From BP-133 sp040756995 (lineage in GTDB: Bacteria > Actinomycetota > Acidimicrobiia > IMCC26256 > BP-133): a stretch of 64,000 bases of DNA. This document shows positions 56,555 to 64,000 of this stretch, piece by piece. The position numbers were made by a program, and so were the translations under genes. How positions within the stretch are numbered: position 1 is the first letter of the stretch; the number at the start of each line of letters is the position of its first letter. The notes under the pieces are model-generated. The model saw only the letters and a list, made by a program, of their open reading frames with translations. It was not told the DNA's origin and made no database searches. The DNA lies in contig JBFLYK010000006.1 in assembly GCA_040756995.1 (NCBI GenBank), forward strand, positions 132,649 through 196,648. The letters are read 5' to 3'.

Positions 56555-57340
56555 TCAGCCCAGGTACATGCCGCCCGACACACCGAGGATCTCGGCGGTG
56601 ATGTACGACGCCTCCGGCGAGGCCAGGAAGGCCACGGCGGCTGCCACCTCCTCCGGGTGACCGAGGCGGCGCAGCAGGGTGCTCCGGGTGATGATGTCGA
56701 CGGCCTTGGGTGGCATCCGGTGCAGCATCGGTGTGTCGATCGGACCGGGGGCGATGGCGTTGACGGTGATGCCGTAGCGGGCGTTCTCCATGGCGATCGA
56801 CCGGGTGAAGGCGATGACGCCGCCCTTGGTGGCGGCGTAGACGGCGTCGGCTTTCCCGCCGACCCGGCCGGCCTCGGACGCCATGTTGACGATGCGGCCC
56901 CAGCCCGCCTGCTGCATGGCCGGCAGGGCCGCCTGCGTGCAGGCGAAGACACCTTCGAGGTTCACCGCCAGCAGGCGGCGCCACTGCTGCGGCGTGACGT
57001 CACCGAAGAAATGGCCGGCGTGGTCGATGCCGGCGTTGTTGACCAGCACGTCGAACGGGCCGCCGTCGGCGATGGCCGCCTGCGCCGAGGCGGGATCGGT
57101 GACATCGAGGTGGACGGCCGTCGCGCCGATGGCTTCAGCCCCTGCCTTGGCGGCGTCGAAGTCGATGTCGCCGATTGTCACCTCGGCGCCGTCGGCGGCC
57201 AGCCGTTCGGCGATGGCGGCGCCGATGCCCGATGCGCCGCCGGTGACGAAGGCCCGACGTCCACTGAGGCGAGGCTCGCCGGGCAGCTCCCGCGGCGCCG
57301 GCGTGGCCTCGGAGGGGTGCGATGTGCGGGCGTCGCTCAT
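56555..57340 (-). CDS. Short-chain dehydrogenase/reductase (SDR)
   Basis: This 261-residue NAD(P)-dependent oxidoreductase has the Rossmann motif GGASGIG at 34-40, NNAG at 101-104, and catalytic Ser155, Tyr168 and Lys172. Asp at the end of the second strand (IGDID) favours NAD. In this operon it could oxidise the dihydrodiol made by the dioxygenase, or a beta-hydroxyacyl-CoA made by the hydratase. The start overlaps the hydratase stop (ATGA). Confidence 0.92.
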   Translation of the reverse strand: MSDARTSHPSEATPAPRELPGEPRLSGRRAFVTGGASGIGAAIAERLAADGAEVTIGDIDFDAAKAGAEAIGATAVHLDVTDPASAQAAIADGGPFDVLVNNAGIDHAGHFFGDVTPQQWRRLLAVNLEGVFACTQAALPAMQQAGWGRIVNMASEAGRVGGKADAVYAATKGGVIAFTRSIAMENARYGITVNAIAPGPIDTPMLHRMPPKAVDIITRSTLLRRLGHPEEVAAAVAFLASPEASYITAEILGVSGGMYLG

Positions 57341-58143
57341 CGCCCGGAGAACTTCGGTCGGCGCTTCTCGATCACGGCGGCGAGGCCCTCCCGGGCGTCG
57401 GCCGTCCCCGACAGCTCCGACACCGTGCGGGACTCGTCGGGCAGGCGGGCTTCGACGGTGGCGCCGAGGCCGTCCCACAGCAGGCGCTTCGTGGCCGCCA
57501 GCGCCCGGGTGGCGCCGTCGGCCAGTTGACGGGCCAGGGCGCGGGCTTCGCCGAGGACGGCGTCGTCCGGCACCACCCGGTTCACGATCCCGAGTTCCAA
57601 CGCTTGAGCGGCGCTCAGCGTGGGGTTGAGCAGCGCGATCTCCATCGCCTTGCGCAGCCCCACGATCCGGGCCAGCGTCACCGACCCGCCGGCGTCGGGG
57701 GCCATGCCGACCCGGGTCGCCCCGAGCAGGAACTTGGCCGACTCGCCGGCCACGACGAGGTCCGAGGCGCAGACCAGGCCGAAACCGCCGCCCCCGGCGG
57801 CGTAGCCGTGCACCGCCGCCACCACCGGCGCCTCGAGCCGGGTCAGCGCCGAGGCGCAGCTGCCCAGCCACGTCGTCGCCTCCCGCAGGTAGTCCGGGAG
57901 TGCCTCGCCCTGAGCGGCGAAGGTGTGCACGTCGCCGCCGGCGCAGAAGTGCGGCCCTTCCCCGGAGAGGAGCACGGCCCGGGTCCGCGGCTCACCGTGG
58001 ACCCGCATCAGGGCCTCGTACAGCGCCTTGAGGAACGGCACGTTCATGCCGTTTGACGCCTCCGGCCGGTTCAGCCGCACGTGGGCGACCCCGTCGTGGA
58101 GGTCGACCAGCACGAGCCCTGCATCGATCAATGCCTCGCTCAC
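57337..58143 (-). CDS. Enoyl-CoA hydratase/isomerase (crotonase family)
   Basis: This 268-residue crotonase-fold enzyme has the oxyanion segments HFCAGGDV and YAAGGGFGL and the family-specific TRVGMAPDAGGS. The first catalytic Glu of hydratases is not at its usual place; the Asp of PDAGG resembles PaaG-type isomerases. It may thus isomerise or hydrate ring-derived acyl-CoA. GTG 58143 overlaps the TetR stop as GTGA, and its own stop overlaps the SDR. Confidence 0.9.
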   Translation of the reverse strand: MSEALIDAGLVLVDLHDGVAHVRLNRPEASNGMNVPFLKALYEALMRVHGEPRTRAVLLSGEGPHFCAGGDVHTFAAQGEALPDYLREATTWLGSCASALTRLEAPVVAAVHGYAAGGGGFGLVCASDLVVAGESAKFLLGATRVGMAPDAGGSVTLARIVGLRKAMEIALLNPTLSAAQALELGIVNRVVPDDAVLGEARALARQLADGATRALAATKRLLWDGLGATVEARLPDESRTVSELSGTADAREGLAAVIEKRRPKFSGR

Positions 58144-58760
58144 GTGGCTCGCTCCCCGTTGGCAGTAATCGACGATGTCGTCGGTTTCATCACCATCTCG
58201 ATCATGGCGTCAGCGATCTGGCGGGCGCTCCACGTCCCGTCCGGCCGGTACCAGTCGACCAGTGAGTTGCTCATGCCGAGCGCGAGGCGGACGAACAGCC
58301 CGGCCTCGATCCGCCCGTCGATCTCGCCGGCGTGCTGGGCCTCGGCCACGAGTTCGGCCACCCGGTCCTGAAAGCGGCGCCGCTCCTCGAGCGCCTGGCG
58401 TTCGACGGCCGTGTTTCCCCGCACCCTGATGAGCAGCGCGACCTCCGGAAGGTGCCGCAATTCGGCTTCGACCGTGCGCCGCAACACGTACTGGAGTCTG
58501 GTGGCGGGCGACCCTTCCTGCGCTCCCGGCTCGCTCAGGATGGCGGTGAGTCCGCCGACCGCCCGCTTGAGCGCCCGCCCGAGGAGCTCCTCCTTGTTGG
58601 AGACGTGGTGATAGAGCGACGACTTCGAGATGTTGGCCGCCCGGGCGATGTGCTCCATCCGGGTGGCGTCGTAGCCCCGAGTCGAGAAGACTGCCACCGC
58701 AACGTCTGTGAGGGATTCCACGTCATAGGCCGGGCGGACGGCCCGGGGGATCCGAGGCAC
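58140..58760 (-). CDS. TetR-family regulator heading the catabolic operon
   Basis: This 206-residue regulator has a TetR helix-turn-helix (about 15-62: DVAVAVFSTRGYDATRMEHIARAANISKSSLYHHVSNKEELL) and a C-terminal domain like the TetR_C_33/KstR2-like group that binds acyl-CoA (inference). GTG 58760 is preceded by TAGATT six bases upstream, with no ribosome site, so the mRNA is probably leaderless. It is the first gene of the operon with hydratase, SDR and dioxygenase, and it shares a 36-bp divergent promoter with the P450. Confidence 0.88.
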   Translation of the reverse strand: MPRIPRAVRPAYDVESLTDVAVAVFSTRGYDATRMEHIARAANISKSSLYHHVSNKEELLGRALKRAVGGLTAILSEPGAQEGSPATRLQYVLRRTVEAELRHLPEVALLIRVRGNTAVERQALEERRRFQDRVAELVAEAQHAGEIDGRIEAGLFVRLALGMSNSLVDWYRPDGTWSARQIADAMIEMVMKPTTSSITANGERAT

Positions 58761-58766
58761 CTGGAT

Positions 58767-58790
58767 AATCTACCATAAGGTCGGTAAAGT
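58767..58790. promoter_or_regulatory. Compact divergent leaderless promoter with palindrome
   Basis: TAGATT on the minus strand (58772-58767) is six bases before the TetR GTG. TAAAGT on the plus strand (58785-58790) is six bases before the P450 ATG. Between and overlapping them, TACC and GGTA (58771-58774 and 58783-58786) flank eight bases, a plausible TetR operator. One bound dimer could shut both promoters. Confidence 0.65.
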
Positions 58791-58796
58791 ACCGCC

Positions 58797-60041
58797 ATGG
58801 AAGCGACGCGACCGTTCGACGAGGTCGACGTATCGACCAACGCCTTCTGGCAGCTGAACGCCGAGGAGCGGGACGGGCGGCTGGCGATCCTGCGGAAGGA
58901 ACGGCCGGTCTCGTGGCAGCGGCCGGCGGCGGGGATGGGAACGATCCCGGGTTTGGAGGGCGGGGGATACTGGGCCGTCCTCCGCCACGCCGACGTGATG
59001 ACCGTCAGCCGCGACCCGGAGACGTACTCCTCGGCCCAGGGCTACATGATCGAGGAGATCCCGCTGGAGATCCTCGAGAATGCGGGGTCGTTCCTGGCCA
59101 TGGACCCACCGCGGCACACGCAGATGCGCCGGCTGGTGTCGCAGGCGTTTTCACCCCGCCGGGTGCGAGCGCTGGAGGAGAAGATCGCCGCTCGGGCCAA
59201 GGCGCTGGTCGACGATCTCCTGGCCCAGGGGGAGGGCGATTTCGTCAAGACGGTGGCGATGCCGCTGCCGTCGCTCACCTATGCCGAGATGGTCGGTGTC
59301 GCCGAGGAGGACCGGGAGCGCATCGTCGCCCTGGCCGACAACATGGTGGCCTACAACGACCCCGACGCGCTGCAGGGTCGCGACGGGCTCACCCTGCTGA
59401 TGGAGACGCTGGTCGGCATCTATGCCGAAGCGGCGGTGCTGGTGGAGCAGCGCCGGGCCGAGCCGGGGGAGGACATCCTCACCGGCCTCGTCCAGGCCGA
59501 GGTGGACGGTCAGCGACTGACGGAGGAGGAGATCGCCGCCTTCCTGGTGCTCGTCTCGGTGGCGGCCAACGACACCACCCGCAACTCGATCAGCCACGGC
59601 ATGCGGGCGTTCAAGCAGTTCCCGGAGCAGCTGGCTCTGGTCAGCTCCGACCTTGAGCGGTATCTGCCGGGCGCCATCGAGGAGATCATCCGGTGGGCCA
59701 CCCCGGTGATGACGTTCCGTCGCACGGCCACCCGGGACACCGAGCTCAACGGCGTGCGGATCGCCGAAGGCGAGAAGGTCGTCATGTTCTACAACTCGGC
59801 GAATCGCGACGAGTCGGTCTTCCCCGATCCCTGGACGTTCGACATCACCCGCGACGCGCAACATGTCGGCTTCGGTGGCGGGGGCCCGCACTTCTGTCTC
59901 GGAGCGTCCCTGGCCCGCAGCATGCTGCGCAGCATGTTCCGGGAGCTGATCACCCGGGCGCCGAACCTGGAGCTCGGCGAGCCGACGTTCCTCATGGGCA
60001 ACTTCATCCATGGCATCACCGCCATGCCGTACAAGGTCTAG
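58797..60041 (+). CDS. Cytochrome P450, CYP125/CYP142-like
   Basis: This 414-residue soluble bacterial P450 has the I-helix motif VAANDTTRNSISHGM, near the GNETTR pattern of CYP124/125/142 sterol and fatty-acid hydroxylases. The K-helix E-x-x-R is in EEIIRW, and the heme motif is FGGGGPHFCLGASLAR with Cys367. It probably hydroxylates a lipid or sterol chain using ferredoxin electrons. The ATG is leaderless from TAAAGT. The SCP2-like gene follows by 17 bp. Confidence 0.92.
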   Translation: MEATRPFDEVDVSTNAFWQLNAEERDGRLAILRKERPVSWQRPAAGMGTIPGLEGGGYWAVLRHADVMTVSRDPETYSSAQGYMIEEIPLEILENAGSFLAMDPPRHTQMRRLVSQAFSPRRVRALEEKIAARAKALVDDLLAQGEGDFVKTVAMPLPSLTYAEMVGVAEEDRERIVALADNMVAYNDPDALQGRDGLTLLMETLVGIYAEAAVLVEQRRAEPGEDILTGLVQAEVDGQRLTEEEIAAFLVLVSVAANDTTRNSISHGMRAFKQFPEQLALVSSDLERYLPGAIEEIIRWATPVMTFRRTATRDTELNGVRIAEGEKVVMFYNSANRDESVFPDPWTFDITRDAQHVGFGGGGPHFCLGASLARSMLRSMFRELITRAPNLELGEPTFLMGNFIHGITAMPYKV

Positions 60042-60058
60042 GCCGAGGGAGGCGAACT

Positions 60059-60478
60059 GTGGGGCTGTTCCGTGACGCGCAGGAGGTCTACGACTGCATC
60101 GGCAAGATCTTCGAGGAGGCCATCGCCGACCCCGAGATCGGCCCGAAGACCAAAGAGGCGGGCATCACCATCCGCTACGACTTCACGGAGCCCGACGCCG
60201 TCATCTACACGGACTTCGCTCGAGGGACGGTCACCTACGGCGATGACGTCACCACGACCGAGGCCGACGTCAAGATGGCCATGAAGGCCGACGACGCCAA
60301 CAAGTTCTGGCTCGGCAAGCTGAACCTCGTGATGGCCATGGCCAAGCGGCAGGTCAAGGCCAGCGGCTCGGTTCCCGAGATGCTGAAGATGCTGCCCCTG
60401 GCCAAGCCCCTCTATGCCCGCTACGAGGCGCAGCTCAAGGCCGCCGGCCGCGACGACCTGATCCAGGCGGCCGGATGA
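60059..60478 (+). CDS. SCP2-like sterol/lipid-binding protein
   Basis: This 139-residue protein resembles the SCP2 sterol-binding fold: a short N-terminal helix, strands IRYDFTEPDAVIYTDF and VTYGDD, the D-V-x-MAMKADDANKFW helix region, and a C-terminal MLKMLPLAKPLY helix. GTG 60059 has a GAGGGAGGCG site. Position after a sterol-type P450 suggests it delivers or binds the hydrophobic substrate (inference). Confidence 0.82.
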   Translation: MGLFRDAQEVYDCIGKIFEEAIADPEIGPKTKEAGITIRYDFTEPDAVIYTDFARGTVTYGDDVTTTEADVKMAMKADDANKFWLGKLNLVMAMAKRQVKASGSVPEMLKMLPLAKPLYARYEAQLKAAGRDDLIQAAG

Positions 60479-60502
60479 CCGCGGCGCAGGGCTGACGAAG
60501 GC

Positions 60503-61003
60503 TCAGCCCGGGAGCTGAATCGTCGCCGACTCCGGAGCGCAGGTCCGGCAGGGGGCCAGGCCCGACTCGGCGGCCATCTCGGCCGTCATCGTCCGCAGCC
60601 GGGGGTGGTCCTGCACCAGCTGGCAGGCGGGCCGGTGGTAGGCGGTGGTCCCGGCCAGGACGAGCCCGTTGCCCGTTCCTCCGGCGGCGGCCACGTCGGC
60701 GACGCTGGTCGCCCCCACCGCCAGGCCCTGCACCTCGACCAGTGTCTCCAGGACGCGGGTGAGACCGTTGAGGTTCTCCTCCAGCCGGGCCCGTTCGCTG
60801 CGCTGCGACTGGACGACCCACAGGCCGATGCCGACGTTGACGAGGCACAGCCCGGCGATCCCGCCCGAGATCAGGTAGGGGAACTGGCGGCTGCTGTCGT
60901 CGTAGCTGGCGGCGCCGTTCCATCCCACCCAGACCAGGACGAATCCCGCCAGGCAGAACAGCAACCCGAGCTGGTGCCCGAGTTTGGTCCGCTTCGGTTC
61001 CAC
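60503..61003 (-). CDS. Two-helix membrane protein with Ada-like Cys/His tail
   Basis: This 166-residue protein has two membrane helices (about 11-30 and 42-64), a short coiled coil (about 68-95) and a C-terminal HRPACQLV then LAPCRTCAPE. The His and three Cys resemble a small metal site of the Ada-N/metal-binding type. GGAGGAGGG precedes GTG 61003. It follows the LivG-LivF gene by 16 bp on the same strand, so it is probably in the transporter operon. Function unknown. Confidence 0.75.
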   Translation of the reverse strand: MEPKRTKLGHQLGLLFCLAGFVLVWVGWNGAASYDDSSRQFPYLISGGIAGLCLVNVGIGLWVVQSQRSERARLEENLNGLTRVLETLVEVQGLAVGATSVADVAAAGGTGNGLVLAGTTAYHRPACQLVQDHPRLRTMTAEMAAESGLAPCRTCAPESATIQLPG

Positions 61004-61019
61004 AGTGTTCCCTCCTCCT

Positions 61020-62529
<1,510 letters not shown>

Positions 62530-62537
<8 letters not shown>

Positions 62538-63579
62538 GGGCCGGGGTCCCGGTCGTCGTGGTCGGGGCGGCCGGCCGTTCCAGCGGTGGCACCGCTCGCA
62601 GCCAGCGCCCGATCGGACGGATCATCTCGCCGAACCCGCCGGGGTGGCGGGTCAGCGTGAACAGGAGGAGCAGCGGGCCGAGGACGATGGGGGCGAGGTC
62701 GGCCGGCATGTCCGGGACGAACGGGATGGCGTCGACGGCGCTGGCCAGGCGCAGCTTGTCGAAGAGATAGTCGGTGAGGGAGAAGAACACCGAGCCCACG
62801 ACGACCCCGGCCCGGCTGCGGAGCCCGCCGACGACGGTCATCATCACGAAGACCAGCGCCAGCTGGAACTCGAACTGGCTGGCGACGACCGAAGTGGTGT
62901 TGTGGGCCAGGAGCGCGCCCGCCACGGAGGCGAAGACGCCGGAGACGATGAAGGCGATCAGGGTGTAACGCCGGAGGCTGGCTCCGAAGCTGGCCGCCAC
63001 CCGCGGCTCCTGCCGGATGGCCAGCAGCGCCCGTCCCGCCTTCGTCGACGTCAGGCGCCAGTCGACGTAGAGGACGACGGCCAGGAACACCAGACACAGG
63101 TAGTAGTAGCGGTGGTCACTGGCGAAGCCGGCCGGCTTGGGGGCGGCCTGCCCGGCGGGGCCGCCGGTCAGCGAGGCGATGTTGAACAGGCTGTTCTCGG
63201 CCATGGTCCCGTAGGTCAGCGACACGAGGGCGAAGTACAGGCCGGTGATGCGGAGGGAGACGAGGCCCAGCAGGAGTGCCTGCACCGCTCCGACGAGCAT
63301 CGTGACGCCGATGGCGGCGACGAAGTTCTGCTCGTGGACACTGGTCATGTAGGCCGACGTGAAAGCGCCGATCCCGACGAACGCCTGATGGCCGAGGGAG
63401 ATCTGGCCGGCGTAGCCCAGCAGGACGTTGAGGGACAGCCCGATGATGGCGTAGATGACGGCCTCGGTGAAGACGTTCACCTCGATCCCGCTCTGGGTGA
63501 GGGGAAACACCAGTACCAGCGCCGCCAGGCCGCCCACCACGGCGCCCCGCGTGGCCCAGGCCGCCGCCGGGGCGCTCAC
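62530..63579 (-). CDS. Branched-chain-type ABC permease, LivM-like
   Basis: This 349-residue permease has about nine membrane helices and the family motifs LSLNVLLGYAGQISLGHQAFVGIGA and GRALLAIRQEPRVAASFG, the coupling loop for the ATPase. GTG 63579 overlaps the LivH-like stop as GTGA, and its stop overlaps the fused ATPase gene. The C-terminal tail is Pro/Thr-rich. With the neighbours it forms the membrane part of an importer; the binding protein is not in the window. Confidence 0.9.
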
Positions 63580-64000
63580 AGCGACCGCTCCGCGGCGGCC
63601 GCGTCCGCCGCCCGGGAGCCGAGCAGGCCCCGGGGCCGCACCGCCAGGACGGTGACGAGCAGGGCGAAGACCATGACCGACGACGCGCCGGGGATGTCGG
63701 AGAAGATCGGGTAGTAGACGGCGAGGCTTTCGGCCACGCCGACGATGACCCCGCCCACGAACGCGCCGGGCAGGCTGGTCATCCCGCCGAGCACCGCGGC
63801 GGTGAAGGCCGGGATCAACGCCGATAGCGTGACGAACCCGGCGCCGAAGCCGCTGGCCAGCGGGGCGGACAGAATCCCGCCCAGCCCGCCGAGGACGGCC
63901 GCCGCCCCCCAGGTGAAGAGGGACAGCCGCTGGGCGCTGATGCCCATCAGTTCGGTGGCCAGCGGGTTCTGGCTGAGGCCGAGGATCGCCAGTCCGAGGT
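63576..64000 (-). CDS. Branched-chain-type ABC permease, LivH-like (5' partial)
   Basis: The last 141 codons of a LivH-like permease are visible; the gene begins beyond the right edge. It reads LGLSQNPLATELMGIS, then LFTWGAAAVLGGLGGILSAPL and FTAAVLGGMTSLPGAFVGG, all typical of LivH. The C-terminus ends in AERSL. It is coupled to livM by GTGA. A solute-binding protein gene would be expected further upstream. Confidence 0.88.
   Translation of the reverse strand, partial: LGLAILGLSQNPLATELMGISAQRLSLFTWGAAAVLGGLGGILSAPLASGFGAGFVTLSALIPAFTAAVLGGMTSLPGAFVGGVIVGVAESLAVYYPIFSDIPGASSVMVFALLVTVLAVRPRGLLGSRAADAAAAERSL

Noticed and set aside
56555..57871. An N-terminally extended SDR of 438 residues
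   Set aside because: The extension lies over the enoyl-CoA hydratase gene in the wrong frame; ATG 57340 with the ATGA overlap gives a normal SDR length.

Overview
This 64 kb window is very GC-rich and densely coded. Many neighbouring genes are translationally coupled by ATGA, GTGA or TTGA overlaps. The content points to a high-GC actinobacterium, possibly an Acidimicrobiia-like lineage (inference): a mycothiol-dependent isomerase-type protein, a PPOX/F420-type flavoprotein, a CYP125-like P450, several TetR, MerR and GntR regulators, two VapBC-type modules, a double-zinc-ribbon cyclase/AAA/TPR regulator, and at least ten genes with a TANNNT box 6-8 nt before the start codon, the signature of leaderless mRNAs. 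No rRNA, tRNA, CRISPR array, complete IS element or prophage was seen.

Layout. 1-4.1 kb: a four-gene MacB-type export operon (unknown protein, adaptor, ATPase, permease). 4.1-8.6 kb: stress/ligand-type genes, with two SnoaL-like paralogues carrying related MerR-type promoters, a MerR regulator and an exported metallo-beta-lactamase-fold protein. 8.8-13.3 kb: a GAF-LytTR regulator overlapping a NahK-like sugar kinase, followed by a GH31 glycosidase resembling alpha-N-acetylgalactosaminidases. 13.3-20.4 kb: a tight three-gene operon (N-formylglutamate amidohydrolase, QEGLA/DUF1704 metallopeptidase-like protein, GshB-like ATP-grasp ligase) whose joint function is not known to me, plus a flavoprotein, an esterase and an exported intradiol dioxygenase. 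20.4-23.8 kb: a complete cobalt-type nitrile hydratase operon (beta, alpha, activator, amidase), which converts nitriles through amides to acids. 23.9-31.5 kb: cell-wall peptidase, methyltransferase, aldo/keto reductase, an ABC exporter with a frameshifted permease, a cupredoxin, and two OsmC-family genes divergent from a GntR regulator across a perfect palindrome.

31.5-39 kb is accessory in character. It holds two VapBC modules with palindromic operators (the second coupled to a DUF2236/MpaB oxygenase gene), a TrxR-like/FNR fusion, a Tim44-like protein, and an AbiEi-like/DUF559-like gene bracketed by two hairpin repeats with a compensatory stem change. 39-46 kb: a heterodimeric ABC exporter with one degenerate ATP site, an EthD-like protein, a trehalose-synthase-like GT4 and an orphan MacB-type permease. 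46-49.5 kb: FtsH with an altered pore motif, a zinc-ribbon protein, and decayed DUF488 and replication-relaxation-like fragments. 49.5-54.5 kb: a large cyclase/AAA/TPR regulator, and a VOC protein divergent from a TetR.

54.6-64 kb looks like a catabolic island for a hydrophobic ring compound: Rieske dioxygenase beta and alpha subunits, SDR, enoyl-CoA hydratase and TetR in one operon; a divergent P450 and an SCP2-like protein; and a Liv-type importer with a fused LivG-LivF ATPase running off the right edge. The TetR and P450 share a 36-bp divergent promoter with an internal palindrome, so they are probably co-regulated (inference).
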